Assembly (NCBI GenBank): GCA_039024635.1
Contig: JBCCQA010000030.1
Coordinates: 1-64,000, forward strand
Reading direction: 5' to 3'
Length of the DNA stretch: 64,000 nucleotides
Origin: Kuafuiihalomonas sp039024635
GTDB taxonomy: Bacteria; Myxococcota; Kuafuiibacteriia; Kuafuiibacteriales; Kuafuiibacteriaceae
Shown: positions 23,644 through 32,264 of the stretch, piece after piece
How the letters are laid out: every line of letters starts with the position of its first letter
Position numbering within the stretch: position 1 is the stretch's first letter
Notes under the pieces: generated by a model
Told to the model about the DNA's origin: nothing
Database searches by the model: none
What the model saw: only the letters and a program-made list of their open reading frames with translations
Position numbers and translations under genes: made by a program

Positions 23644-25581
23644 ATGGATGAGACCACCGGAGTGACGGGCCGGGACGACCCACGCTGGGAAACCTTCATC
23701 GAGAGCGCGGCCAAGACCGGGGCGCCCCTGGAGACCTTGCGTCGCACCATCGGCGGCCTCCCCATGGAGCCGGTCTACGGGGCTTGGGATCAGCCCGAAG
23801 ATGAGGCTTCAGCCTACGTCCGTCGCCGTCCTGACGAAGCAGGCTGGCGGATCCGCAGTCCCGTCGTGTCCGGCTCGGTAGAGGAGGCCCGCCGAATCGG
23901 CCTCGACGAGCTTCAGCACGGCGCCCATGAACTCCTCTTGGTCCTGGAGCCCCGTTTGCGGGGCGCAGGTGCCCGCTGGACGGGGGGCATCGAGCTCGCC
24001 CGACCCTCCGACTTCCGGACCGTCATTCGGGACGTCCTCGTCGACGTGGCTGGGGTCTATCTCGAGGCCGGAGTGGCCTGGCTCCCGGCCAGCCTCGCCC
24101 TGATGCGTGCTCTGGAGCGAAAGAACGTCGACGCCGACCAGGTGTTGGGCGGTCTCGGGGTGGACCCGATTGCCTCTTGGGTGCGCCACGGTGCGCTCCC
24201 GGGACTCTGGGAGCAGCAGCAGCTCGCCCTGCTGGAGCTGGTCGGCCAGGCTCGATCCAGCTTCCCCAAGCTTCAGACTCTGCGTGTCGACGTCGCCATT
24301 TGGCCTGAGGTGGGGGCGGACGCCGCCCACGAGATCGGCTGCGGGCTGTCCCACCTCTTGGAGTACGCTCGCCTCCTCGACGGGGCCGGCATGCGCGAAG
24401 CCCTGGGCTCCATAGAATACCGAGTGGCGGCGGGGCCGGACGTCTTCGAAACGGTGTGTCGTTTCCGCGCGCTGCGTCGATGCCTTGAGCGGATCCACGT
24501 CGAGCTGGAGGCAGAGGCGGCCCTACCCGACATCCGCTTCGAGGCCATGCCTCTAACTGCGATGTTCACGCGGCGCGACGTCCACACGAACCTGGTTCGA
24601 TCCACCTTGGCTGCCGCCGGCGCGGCCTTGGGCGGCGCCGACTCGATCCTCGCTCTGGGCTTCGACCATGCTCTACGGGCTCCCGACGCCTTCTCGCGCC
24701 GGACCGCCCGGAATATCCATCACATGCTGACCGAAGAGTCCTTTCTGGGCGCGGTCCGTGACCCGGCGGGGGGGGCGCACTACGTCGAGGCTCGCAGCGA
24801 GCAGATCGCCGAGGCGGCCTGGTCGGTCATGCAGGCCATCGAAGCCGAAGGCGGGCTGGTGGCGAACCTTCGGACCGAGCGACTGCAGTCCAAGATCCAG
24901 GAGCAGCAAGATGAATTGCGAGCCAAGGTCGCCCGGCGGGATCTGCCCATCGTCGGAGTCTCCGAGTATCCTCAGCTCAAGGAGAGTACCGCCTCCGACA
25001 CCCGCTTCGAAGAAGCGACGCGCATCGTGGAGGGACCGCCTTGGGGAGGTTTCGTGGCCAGCGACTTCGCCCGGGCCAAAACCTGTGTGGAAGAGTCGGA
25101 GGACATTTTGGAGCCCGGGGGCGGTGAGCGCTACGATACCCTCCGACCCCTTCGGCGCTTCCGGTGGGCCACTGACTTCGAAAACTTGAGAGACGAGAGC
25201 GACCGCGTCCTGACCCGCAGCGGTCAGCGGCCTCATGTGTTCTTGGCCTGCATGGGGCGGCAGGCAGAACACAATGCTCGATCCACTTGGGCCACCAACC
25301 TCCTGGCCGCCGGCGGCATCGAGGCACGGAGCGTCGAGGGCCCGGCACCCGATGCGCTCGCCACCGCGTTTCAGGAGTCGGAGCACAAGGTTGCGGTCGT
25401 CTGCGGTAGTGACAAGGCCTACGGAGCCTGGGGCGTCGACTTGGTGAAGGCTCTGCGGGCGGTGGGTGCCAGCTGGGTGGCAGTCGCTGGTCCCGAGATC
25501 GAGGGCGCTCACGCCCACGTCAAGCGGGGCGACGATGTCCTCGCTTTCCTCGAGCAGCTGTTCCGAAAGGCTACCGCATGA
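23644..25581 (+). CDS. mutA: Methylmalonyl-CoA mutase small (beta) subunit
   Basis: 645 residues from the ATG at 23644 (the frame is open further upstream, but only across the mazG-like gene). It has the mutase TIM-barrel pattern in weak form (ARNIHHMLTEESFLGAVRDPAGGAHYVE) and a C-terminal Rossmann-like domain (HVFLACMGRQAEHNARSTWA, VAVVCGSDKAYGAWG) lacking the DxHxxG cobalamin-ligand motif. This is the expected state for the non-catalytic subunit of a heterodimeric methylmalonyl-CoA mutase. Its stop overlaps the ATG of the large subunit (25578-25581). Works in propionate or odd-chain and branched amino-acid breakdown, or in reverse to give methylmalonyl-CoA for polyketides. Confidence 0.92.
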   Translation: MDETTGVTGRDDPRWETFIESAAKTGAPLETLRRTIGGLPMEPVYGAWDQPEDEASAYVRRRPDEAGWRIRSPVVSGSVEEARRIGLDELQHGAHELLLVLEPRLRGAGARWTGGIELARPSDFRTVIRDVLVDVAGVYLEAGVAWLPASLALMRALERKNVDADQVLGGLGVDPIASWVRHGALPGLWEQQQLALLELVGQARSSFPKLQTLRVDVAIWPEVGADAAHEIGCGLSHLLEYARLLDGAGMREALGSIEYRVAAGPDVFETVCRFRALRRCLERIHVELEAEAALPDIRFEAMPLTAMFTRRDVHTNLVRSTLAAAGAALGGADSILALGFDHALRAPDAFSRRTARNIHHMLTEESFLGAVRDPAGGAHYVEARSEQIAEAAWSVMQAIEAEGGLVANLRTERLQSKIQEQQDELRAKVARRDLPIVGVSEYPQLKESTASDTRFEEATRIVEGPPWGGFVASDFARAKTCVEESEDILEPGGGERYDTLRPLRRFRWATDFENLRDESDRVLTRSGQRPHVFLACMGRQAEHNARSTWATNLLAAGGIEARSVEGPAPDALATAFQESEHKVAVVCGSDKAYGAWGVDLVKALRAVGASWVAVAGPEIEGAHAHVKRGDDVLAFLEQLFRKATA

Positions 25582-27725
25582 GCTTCCCTCGCTTCGATTC
25601 GATCCTGCTTCGCGGGCGGCGCTCGAGCTTCGAGCCTCGGTCTTCGCCCCGCTCTCGAACCACGCCGGAAGGGATCGAGGTGCCGGATCGTTCAGGCGAG
25701 TCCCGGAGCCAGGGAGTCGACCACTTGGATGGCCTGCCGGGTCAGGCCCCTTACGCTCGGGGACCCTACGCGAGCATGTACCTCCAGCGGCCCTGGACCA
25801 TCCGTCAGTACGCCGGCTTCTCCACTGCTGAGGACAGCAACGTCTTCTATCGCCGCAACTTGGCGGCGGGGCAGAAGGGGCTTTCGGTGGCCTTCGACCT
25901 GCCGACCCACCGCGGCTACGACAGCGACCATCCCCGGGTCGCGGGCGACGTGGGTATGGCGGGGGTGGCCATCGACAGCATCCTCGACATGCGGGTGCTC
26001 TTCGAGGGCATCCCCCTCGACCGCATGAGTGTGTCGATGACCATGAACGGCGCAGTGCTTCCAGTGCTGGCGCTCTACGTGCTGGCGGCAGAGGAGCAGG
26101 GCGTCTCCCCCGACAAGCTGAGCGGGACCATCCAGAACGACATACTCAAGGAGTTCATGGTCCGGAACACCTACATCTATCCGCCCAAGTTCTCGATGCG
26201 GATCATCAGCGACATCTTCGCCTACACGGCGCAGCAGATGCCGCGCTTCAACAGCATCAGCATCAGCGGGTACCACATGCAGGAGGCGGGTGCGACCGCG
26301 GACCTAGAGCTGGCCTACACCTTGGCCGACGGTCTGGAGTATGTGGACGCCGGTCAGGCGGCCGGACTGGACGTCGACGCCTTCGCGCCTCGGCTGTCAT
26401 TCTTCTTCGGCATCGGCATGGATTACTTGATGGAGGTCGCGAAGCTAAGGGCAGCCCGGATCTTGTGGAGTCGGTCCATGGCGCGCTTTGCGCCCAAGAG
26501 TCCGAAGTCCTCGATGCTTCGCACCCACTGCCAGACCTCGGGCTGGAGTCTGGTGGCGCAGGACGTCTACAACAACGTGGGCCGCACCTGTATCGAGGCT
26601 CTGGCTGCCGTCCACGGACACACCCAGAGTCTTCACACCAACTCTTTCGACGAGGCCCTGGCTCTGCCTTCGGACTTCAGCGCCCGCATCGCGCGAAACA
26701 CGCAGCTCATCCTGCAGATGGAGGCGGGAGGAACGCGGCCGGTCGATCCTTGGGGGGGCTCGCACCACCTAGAGTGGCTCACTTCGGCCCTGGTCGAGCG
26801 GGCCGAGGCCCACATGAAGGAGATCGAAGGCCACGGCGGCATGGCCGAGGCCATCGAGAGGGGTGTGCCTAAGCTTCGTATCGAAGAAGCGGCGGCCCGG
26901 ACCCAGGCCCGCATCGACTCAGGGAGGCAGACCGTGGTCGGTCTCAACAAGTGGCCCCTGGACGAGCCTGAGCAGGTCCCGGTTCTGAAGGTCGACAACC
27001 GCTCGGTTCGAGAGGGACAGGTGGCGCGCCTCGAGACGCTGCGGGCGGAGCGGGATGGCCCGGCCGCGCAGGCGGCTCTGGATGCTCTGACCCAGGCGGC
27101 CGAGCGGGCCGAAGGCAACCTGCTCGATCTCGCCATTCGGGCTGCTCGGGCCAAAGCGAGCGTGGGGGAGATCAGCAACGCCCTCGAGAAAGTGCATGGA
27201 CGTCACCGAGCGACCGTGGCCACCGTGAGTGGCGTGTACCGCAAGAGCCTCGACGACGGGCGTGTGACCGAGAGCCTCGCCAAGCGGGTCAAGCGTTTCG
27301 AGGAGCTGGAGGGTCGTAGGCCGAGGATCCTGGTCGGCAAGATGGGTCAGGACGGTCACGACCGCGGCCAAAAGGTCATCGCCTCGGCCTTTGCCGACCT
27401 GGGCTTCGACGTGGACATCGGGCCTCTGTTTCAGACGCCGGCCGAGACGGCCCAGCAGGCCATCGAGAACGACGTCCATCTGGTCGGGGTGAGTTCGCTC
27501 GCTGCGGGCCATCTGACCCTCGTCCCGGAGCTCATCCGGATTCTGGCCAAGGAGGGCAGACCGGACATCGGGGTCGTGGTGGGCGGCGTGATTCCGCCTG
27601 ACGACTACGGCGCGCTCGAGGCAGCGGGGGTGAAAGCCATCTTCGGGCCAGGGACCGTGATTTCCGATGCCGCCGAACGACTCTTGTCCGGTCTCATGGC
27701 TGACCTCGAGGCCGGGGAGTCGTGA
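25578..27725 (+). CDS. mutB: Methylmalonyl-CoA mutase large (alpha) subunit
   Basis: 715 residues, the usual length. The N-terminal barrel has YARGPYASMY, RPWTIRQYAGFSTAEDSN and GLSVAFDLPTHRGYDSD, then the substrate region YHMQEAGATADLELAY. The C-terminal cobalamin domain has GKMGQDGHDRGQKVIA with the cobalt-ligand H594. It interconverts succinyl-CoA and methylmalonyl-CoA with adenosylcobalamin. The operon mutA-mutB-meaB is linked by 4-bp overlaps, so subunits and chaperone are made together. No epimerase gene lies beside it. Confidence 0.97.
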   Translation: MSFPRFDSILLRGRRSSFEPRSSPRSRTTPEGIEVPDRSGESRSQGVDHLDGLPGQAPYARGPYASMYLQRPWTIRQYAGFSTAEDSNVFYRRNLAAGQKGLSVAFDLPTHRGYDSDHPRVAGDVGMAGVAIDSILDMRVLFEGIPLDRMSVSMTMNGAVLPVLALYVLAAEEQGVSPDKLSGTIQNDILKEFMVRNTYIYPPKFSMRIISDIFAYTAQQMPRFNSISISGYHMQEAGATADLELAYTLADGLEYVDAGQAAGLDVDAFAPRLSFFFGIGMDYLMEVAKLRAARILWSRSMARFAPKSPKSSMLRTHCQTSGWSLVAQDVYNNVGRTCIEALAAVHGHTQSLHTNSFDEALALPSDFSARIARNTQLILQMEAGGTRPVDPWGGSHHLEWLTSALVERAEAHMKEIEGHGGMAEAIERGVPKLRIEEAAARTQARIDSGRQTVVGLNKWPLDEPEQVPVLKVDNRSVREGQVARLETLRAERDGPAAQAALDALTQAAERAEGNLLDLAIRAARAKASVGEISNALEKVHGRHRATVATVSGVYRKSLDDGRVTESLAKRVKRFEELEGRRPRILVGKMGQDGHDRGQKVIASAFADLGFDVDIGPLFQTPAETAQQAIENDVHLVGVSSLAAGHLTLVPELIRILAKEGRPDIGVVVGGVIPPDDYGALEAAGVKAIFGPGTVISDAAERLLSGLMADLEAGES

Positions 27726-28702
27726 CCCGACGCCCTTCTCCCGAAGCCTTGGCCGAGGGTGTGCGGACCGGACGACGGGCCGCGATCGGTCAGGCCATCT
27801 CCTTGGTCGAGAGCCGCCGACCAAGCCACCGCGCCTTGGCCGACGCTTTGCTCGAGGCGCTTCCCCCCCCCGAGGAGCCGGCCTTTCGGCTGGGCATCAG
27901 CGGCCCACCGGGTGTGGGCAAGTCGACATTCATCGAAGCCTTCGGCTGGGCACGTCTGGAGGAAGGGCACCGGGTCGCGGTCTTGGCCGTCGACCCGAGC
28001 AGCGTTCGGACCGGCGGTTCGATTCTGGCCGACAAGACCCGAATGGCCCGATTGAGCATGGACGAACGAGCCTTTGTTCGTCCTTCACCGTCCGGCGGGT
28101 CCTTGGGGGGCGTATCTCGGCGCACCCGGGAAGCGATGCAGGTGGTCGAGGCGGCCGGCTTCGACGTCGTCATCATCGAAACGGTGGGCGTCGGTCAGTC
28201 CGAGACTGCGGTCGCCCAGATGGTTGATAGCTTCCTGCTCCTGATGCTGGCCGGGGCCGGGGACGACGTCCAGGGGATCAAGCGGGGTATTCTGGAGTGG
28301 GCCGACCTCCTGGCCATCACCAAGAGCGACGGCGACAACCAGACCCGGGCCGGCAACGCGGCCAACGATCTGCGAAGTGCGCTGTCGATATTCCTTCCCG
28401 AGAACGCGCCCTGGACGCCGCCGGTCCGCACCTGCTCAGCCATGAACGGCGATGGCTTGGGTCAGCTGTGGGAAGACCTCGGACAGCACCGGGACACCAT
28501 GACCAAGCTTGGGCTCTTCGAAGATCGTCGCCGCCAGCAGAGGGTGCAGTGGTTTCGTGAAGAGCTCGAGGCCCAGATGCGCGAGGACCTTCGTCGCCGT
28601 ACCGACCTCGAGAGCGTCGAGCAGCAGGTCGAGGCAGGGGTCCTTGCCCCTGGCGTCGCGGCTCGACGCGTCCTCGAGCTCGATGTAGGGACCACGTCCT
28701 GA
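27722..28702 (+). CDS. meaB: Methylmalonyl-CoA mutase G-protein chaperone
   Basis: 326 residues from a GTG start that overlaps the mutB stop (GTGA, 27722-27725). MeaB/ArgK signature: Walker A GISGPPGVGKSTFIEAFG, VDPSSVRTGGSILADKTRM, VGVGQSETAVAQMVD and the base-recognition region LLAITKSDGDN (K-x-D). It uses GTP to guard and reload the cobalamin cofactor of the mutase. The stop codon runs directly into a terminator hairpin, marking the operon end. Confidence 0.96.
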   Translation: MTRRPSPEALAEGVRTGRRAAIGQAISLVESRRPSHRALADALLEALPPPEEPAFRLGISGPPGVGKSTFIEAFGWARLEEGHRVAVLAVDPSSVRTGGSILADKTRMARLSMDERAFVRPSPSGGSLGGVSRRTREAMQVVEAAGFDVVIIETVGVGQSETAVAQMVDSFLLLMLAGAGDDVQGIKRGILEWADLLAITKSDGDNQTRAGNAANDLRSALSIFLPENAPWTPPVRTCSAMNGDGLGQLWEDLGQHRDTMTKLGLFEDRRRQQRVQWFREELEAQMREDLRRRTDLESVEQQVEAGVLAPGVAARRVLELDVGTTS

Positions 28703-28720
28703 GGACCGCGGGTCCTCTTT
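28701..28720 (+). terminator. Rho-independent-type terminator after meaB
   Basis: A perfect 7-bp stem GAGGACC (28701-28707) and GGTCCTC (28711-28717) with loop GCG, followed by TTT. The first two bases of the stem are the last two of the meaB TGA stop codon. The short U-tract makes it a modest intrinsic terminator for the mutA-mutB-meaB transcript. Confidence 0.6.
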
Positions 28721-28736
28721 CGACGAGAGCGACGAA

Positions 28737-29615
28737 ATGAAGACGTTTCGACTGGGACTGGAGTGGTTCCTCAACCCCGACCATTTGCCTTTCTTGATTG
28801 GGCGAGAGCAGGGCTGGTTCGCGGAGGCCGGCCTGAATCTTCAGCTTGTCGAGCCGGCGGCTCACTTCGACGCCTTCGAGGCCCTGGTCTCCGGCGAGCT
28901 GGACGCCGCCATAACCGAGCCCATCCATCTGGTCGAAGACCGAGCCAAGGGGCGAGACCTCCAGGGCTACGCCCGCTTCCTCCATACCAACGGCGGGGTC
29001 ATGTACTTCGCCGAGTCCGGCATCACCCGGCCCCGAGACATGGCGGGGAAGCGCCTCCAGTACCCGGGGGCGCCGGGACCCGGTGGACCGGCCATCATCG
29101 ACACCATGGTCGAAGCCGACGGTGGGACGCCCATCCCCATGGTGCCGGTGAACAATGGCTTCAAGCACACCGAGGCCCTGATGGAGGGCCAGGCCGACTT
29201 GGCGACCTTGGTCTTCTACAACTTCGAGGTCATCGAAGCGCGTAGTCTCGGGAAGGACGCCCGCTTTTTCGCCCTCAAGGACTGGGGCGTTCCAGACTTC
29301 TGCCAGCTCATCATCGTAGCACCGCCGAACATGGACCGCGCCTCCCACACGGCGCTAGTCAAAGTCCTTCAGCGGGGCATCGACTTCATTCACCAGCGGC
29401 CGGAGGAGGCCCGCCAGACCTACTTTCGGGTCACTGAGAGCGACCCGGACGACCCATTGATGAAAGCTATCTTCGAAGCCACCGTCTCCTGTTTCACCTT
29501 CGACTTCGACATGTCCGAATACTATTACGCCAATCTCGCGAGCTGGATGAAGGCCAGAGGGCTCACGCCCCTCGACGCCGAAGTCGGCCACTGCTGGCGT
29601 CACGACTTTGCCTAA
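28737..29615 (+). CDS. Thi5/NMT1-like periplasmic-binding-fold protein without signal peptide
   Basis: 292 residues. The fold is that of ABC substrate-binding proteins of the NMT1/THI5 group: LGLEWFLNPDHLPFLIGREQ (7-26), GWFAEAGLNLQLVEPA, ELDAAITEPIHLVEDRAKG (54-72) and a hinge region FYNFEVIEARSLG. It starts with MKTFRLGLEWF and has no signal peptide, lipobox or neighbouring permease, so it should be cytosolic. Compared with yeast Thi5, the histidine equivalent to the active-site His is kept (H64), but the pyridoxal-phosphate lysine four residues earlier is T60 and the Cys-rich CCCFC motif is absent. It is therefore unlikely to make thiamin pyrimidine. A cytosolic ligand-binding protein or an unknown enzyme is possible. 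Confidence 0.7.
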   Translation: MKTFRLGLEWFLNPDHLPFLIGREQGWFAEAGLNLQLVEPAAHFDAFEALVSGELDAAITEPIHLVEDRAKGRDLQGYARFLHTNGGVMYFAESGITRPRDMAGKRLQYPGAPGPGGPAIIDTMVEADGGTPIPMVPVNNGFKHTEALMEGQADLATLVFYNFEVIEARSLGKDARFFALKDWGVPDFCQLIIVAPPNMDRASHTALVKVLQRGIDFIHQRPEEARQTYFRVTESDPDDPLMKAIFEATVSCFTFDFDMSEYYYANLASWMKARGLTPLDAEVGHCWRHDFA

Positions 29616-29810
29616 TCCCCCAACCCATTTCACCCCCAGCCCAAACCCGCGGAGCCATGCCTGCGCAGCCCCGGGTGCCATGCGTGCGCACCCCCGCAAT
29701 CGTCGTTTGCGCGTCCTCTACGCAGACTTCGCAAGATAGGTTGCGAAAATCGAGTCCATGGGTGGCACCCGAGGGTGATTGGGGTGAAGGAAGGGATTAT
29801 GTTGGGGCGG
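29616..29810. other. Convergent intergenic region with repeat pair and hairpin
   Basis: 195 bp between convergent stops. It contains an imperfect direct repeat of 19 bases (29654-29672 and 29677-29695, period 23, two differences; core TGCGCA). Further on is a perfect 7-bp stem-loop, TTCGCAA (29728-29734), loop GATAGG, TTGCGAA (29741-29747), flanked by A-rich sequence. The words GGGTGCCA (29673) and TGGCACCC (29763) form a long-range inverted pair. The stem-loop is a reasonable bidirectional terminator; the repeats have no known role. Confidence 0.45.
29728..29747. terminator. Candidate bidirectional terminator hairpin
   Basis: Perfect 7-bp inverted repeat TTCGCAA/TTGCGAA around a 6-base loop, located between the 3' ends of the Thi5-like gene and the metal permease gene. 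AAAA overlaps its plus-strand end, so on the minus strand the hairpin is preceded by U-rich rather than followed by it. Termination is inferred from symmetry and position only. Confidence 0.4.
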
Positions 29811-31001
29811 TCAGCCGATGCCGAAGCCAGCATCTTGGATGGCAGCGGCGACCTGCTTGGGGTCGGGTTGACCGCGGACGGCTACGGCGCCCGAGGCGAC
29901 GTCGACCTGAACCCCCTCGACGCCGGGGGTGGACTGGAGGGCGCGCTCGACCTTCTTGCCGCAGCCCCCACAGGTCATCCCGGTGACGTCGAAGCGGAGG
30001 TCCTGAATCATCTCGCTGGGCGCGCTTGCGGCGTGGAGCCGGTCCCGAATCCAGTTCCAGCCCGCCTCGCCCACGAAGCCTAGCAGGGCCAGGGCGCAGA
30101 CCGTGGCGACGAGCCCATGACGCATGTCGTGGCCGTGGGCCAGGACGTCGGTCGGTAGGACACCGGTCAGCACGGCGCCGAAACCCAAGGCGCCGCCGAT
30201 GATGCTGGCCAGGTAGATTAGGGTCGCCCGAGGGCCCAGCTGGCTCCAAAGGGCACCGATGGTCCCGAGGTTGGTCGCGGGGCCCGCCATTAGAAAAACC
30301 AGGGCTGCGCCGACCGGGAAGCCATGGGCGACGAGGGTGGCGGCAATGGGGACCGAGCCCGTGGCGCAGACGTACATCGGAAGCGACAGCAAGAGAGCCG
30401 CGCCCATGGACGGCCAAAGCCCCCAGCTCTGCATGGCTGTCCACGCTTCGGCTGGCACCCAGATCTCCAGGGTCGCCGAGACGAGGACGCCCACCGTCAC
30501 CCAGGGCACGACCATTCGGAGCAGCTCCAGGCCGTGGGCCCACGCTTGGGTCCAGCTCGGCCGAACGCGGCTCGACTCGCTTTCCATCTGGCTGGCGCCC
30601 GGGTCCACGACATCGGTCATCCATCCGCCGACGAGGCCCGTCAGTCCCGCCACCCCCAGCTTCGCGAAGGCAAAGGGCCAACCGAGAAAGTTGGCGCTGA
30701 CGAACATGGAGTCGAGGCCGGTCTGGGGCGTGGCGATGAGAAAGCCCACCGAGGCGCCCTTGCCAGCGCCGCTCCTGCGAAGGCCGAGGCCCGTGGGCAA
30801 GACTCCACAGCTGCACAAGGGCAAGGGCAGACCGAGGAGCACCGCGCGGACGACGGAGAAGCGACCTTGCAGAGCTCGCTGGGCGAAGTTTCGTGGCAAG
30901 ACGCGATGCAGAAAGACCGCGCCCAACACACCGACGAAGAGCCAAGGACTCAGCTCGAGAAGAACGCTCCAAGCTGCCCGCAGCCACGCCATCGACCTCA
31001 T
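29811..31001 (-). CDS. Metal-efflux permease (SO_0444-like) with C-terminal HMA domain
   Basis: 396 residues from the ATG at 31001, which has GGAG about 9 bases upstream; the frame is open 30 codons further but would run into the divergent gene's leader. About eight membrane helices with the conserved permease motifs PLCSCGVLPTGLGLRR (Cys pair in the membrane) and MAGPATNLGTIGAL. The C-terminal heavy-metal-associated domain carries FDVTGMTCGGCGKKVERAL with the CxxC metal site (about residues 328-396). It is predicted to export copper, zinc or a similar ion, with HMA as the cytosolic metal donor or sensor. Divergent from a GroES-like gene. Confidence 0.88.
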   Translation of the reverse strand: MRSMAWLRAAWSVLLELSPWLFVGVLGAVFLHRVLPRNFAQRALQGRFSVVRAVLLGLPLPLCSCGVLPTGLGLRRSGAGKGASVGFLIATPQTGLDSMFVSANFLGWPFAFAKLGVAGLTGLVGGWMTDVVDPGASQMESESSRVRPSWTQAWAHGLELLRMVVPWVTVGVLVSATLEIWVPAEAWTAMQSWGLWPSMGAALLLSLPMYVCATGSVPIAATLVAHGFPVGAALVFLMAGPATNLGTIGALWSQLGPRATLIYLASIIGGALGFGAVLTGVLPTDVLAHGHDMRHGLVATVCALALLGFVGEAGWNWIRDRLHAASAPSEMIQDLRFDVTGMTCGGCGKKVERALQSTPGVEGVQVDVASGAVAVRGQPDPKQVAAAIQDAGFGIG

Positions 31002-31040
31002 TGTACGTGCTCCGAGCGTCAACGAAATGAAAACCCCTTC

Positions 31041-31083
31041 GGCTCTGTCCGTGTTAGCCATGAGTCTTGGCCAAGACGGAGCC
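31041..31083 (+). promoter_or_regulatory. Structured leader hairpin before the GroES-like gene
   Basis: A long stem-loop can be drawn by eye: outer 9 bp GGCTCTGTC (31041-31049) with GACGGAGCC (31075-31083, one G-U pair); a CGTG bulge; inner 7 bp TTAGCCA (31054-31060) with TGGCCAA (31068-31074, one mismatch); loop 31061-31067. It lies 40 bp before the ATG at 31124. It could be an RNA thermometer-like or other 5' control element, or only a mRNA-stabilising structure. The reading is not tested by comparison. Confidence 0.45.
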
Positions 31084-31123
31084 CGATGCACCCGGGGACC
31101 TGCCCCCGGTTACCCGACACGTC

Positions 31124-31441
31124 ATGCCCTTGGGCCCCCGGGTCCTGGCCCGTCTCCTCCCGGGAGACGAAAGGACGGCGGGCGGACTCATCCTTCCCCA
31201 AGGCGCGAAGGACTCGGGCGCCCAGGTTCAGTATGCCGAAGTGGTAGAAGTCGCCCGGGCCGCCCCCGAAGACGAAGAGGAAGGCTTCGGAACGAACGTT
31301 TCGGGCGTTCCGCTAGGCGCCCGAATCCTCTTCGTCAAAGAGAAGGGCCTGGCTGTGCCCTGGGACGACAAGCTGCGGGTGGTCGCGGTCGAAGACGTGG
31401 TGGCCCTCGTCGAAGAGATCGACGCCGACGAACGTCACTAG
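31124..31441 (+). CDS. GroES-like (Cpn10) protein
   Basis: 105 residues from the ATG at 31124, where MPLGPRVLARLLPGDERTAG lines up with the normal GroES N-terminus (MKxRPLxDRVLVKRxxxEExTxG). Then GGLILPQGAKDSGAQV, a mobile-loop-like stretch, and a C-terminal GARILFVKEKGLAVPWDDKLRVVAVEDVVALVEE as in Cpn10. The sequence is clearly divergent, with an insert AAPEDEEEGFGTN. There is no groEL beside it. An in-frame TTG at 31067 would add 19 residues but lies inside the leader hairpin. Either a second co-chaperonin or a GroES-fold protein with another role. Confidence 0.75.
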   Translation: MPLGPRVLARLLPGDERTAGGLILPQGAKDSGAQVQYAEVVEVARAAPEDEEEGFGTNVSGVPLGARILFVKEKGLAVPWDDKLRVVAVEDVVALVEEIDADERH

Positions 31442-31447
31442 TTGTCT

Positions 31448-32233
31448 TCAGTCGGGTCGCTCATTCAGTCGCTTGGAGACGCTCGCCGCCAAGGTCCGGG
31501 GCACTAGGCGGCCCGACCAGGCCATTATCCGATTGGTCAGACCATGGATGGCACTCACCTTGCGGGCCCGCATGGCGCGGTAGGCGTCGGCCGCCACCGC
31601 TTCCGAACTGGCCACCCGCCCCGACTCGAACAGACGCGAGACGTCGTTACCCGCGGTCTGGGCGAAGTCCGAGGCCGTCGCGCCCGGACAGTGTACCGTG
31701 ACCGATACGCTGCTTCCCTGAAGCTCCAGGGCGAGCCCTTCGGAGAAGGATTGAACAAAGGCCTTGCTCGCGTAGTAGGTCGACATCAGAGGCCCGGCCT
31801 GAAAGCCCGCCACCGAGCCGATGTTGAGGATGTAGCCTCTTCCCCGAGCCCGAAGACGGGGCAGGAAGCGATGACTCAGCTCCACCAGGGCCCGGATGTT
31901 CAAGTCCACCATCTCCAGTTCTCGCTCAAGCGGGAGCTCCCAGAACAATCCGTTGCTCCCGAAACCCGCGTTGTTGACCAAGGCTTCGATCTCGACGTCC
32001 GCCATCGCTCTTACCACGCGAGCCGGAGCCTCGCGCTCGGTCAGATCATGGACAAGGACGCGTGTTCGAGGGGCGCCGATGGCGCCAAGCTCAGAGGCCA
32101 AAGAATGCAGTTTATCTTGCGAACGTGCTACGAGGGCAACGGGATGGCGATCCCTCGCGAAGCACTGAGCCAGGGCTCGACCGATTCCACTGGACGCTCC
32201 GGTGACCACTGCCCAAGCTCTGTCCTCACTCAT
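31448..32233 (-). CDS. Short-chain dehydrogenase/reductase
   Basis: 261 residues, classical SDR. NAD(P) site TGASSGIGRAL, structural NNAGFGS, catalytic Ser in NIGSVAGF and YxxxK in STYYASKAFVQSF. The basic residue after the second strand (VARSQDKL) favours NADPH. C-terminal half has HCPGATASDFA and a helical tail (NRIMAWSGRLVPRTLAASVSKRL) that may touch the membrane, as in DltE/YqjQ-like SDRs. The ATG at 32233 is set by the Rossmann motif; the longer open frame lacks support. Divergent from the glycosylase gene by 31 bp. Substrate unknown. Confidence 0.9.
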   Translation of the reverse strand: MSEDRAWAVVTGASSGIGRALAQCFARDRHPVALVARSQDKLHSLASELGAIGAPRTRVLVHDLTEREAPARVVRAMADVEIEALVNNAGFGSNGLFWELPLERELEMVDLNIRALVELSHRFLPRLRARGRGYILNIGSVAGFQAGPLMSTYYASKAFVQSFSEGLALELQGSSVSVTVHCPGATASDFAQTAGNDVSRLFESGRVASSEAVAADAYRAMRARKVSAIHGLTNRIMAWSGRLVPRTLAASVSKRLNERPD

Positions 32234-32264
32234 GCCGGCGAGCAGTAGCACGAAGGGCCGAGAC

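Noticed and set aside
28737..29615. HMP-P synthase (thiamin pyrimidine) function for the Thi5-like gene
   Set aside because: The pyridoxal-phosphate lysine is replaced by Thr and the Cys-rich CCCFC motif is missing.
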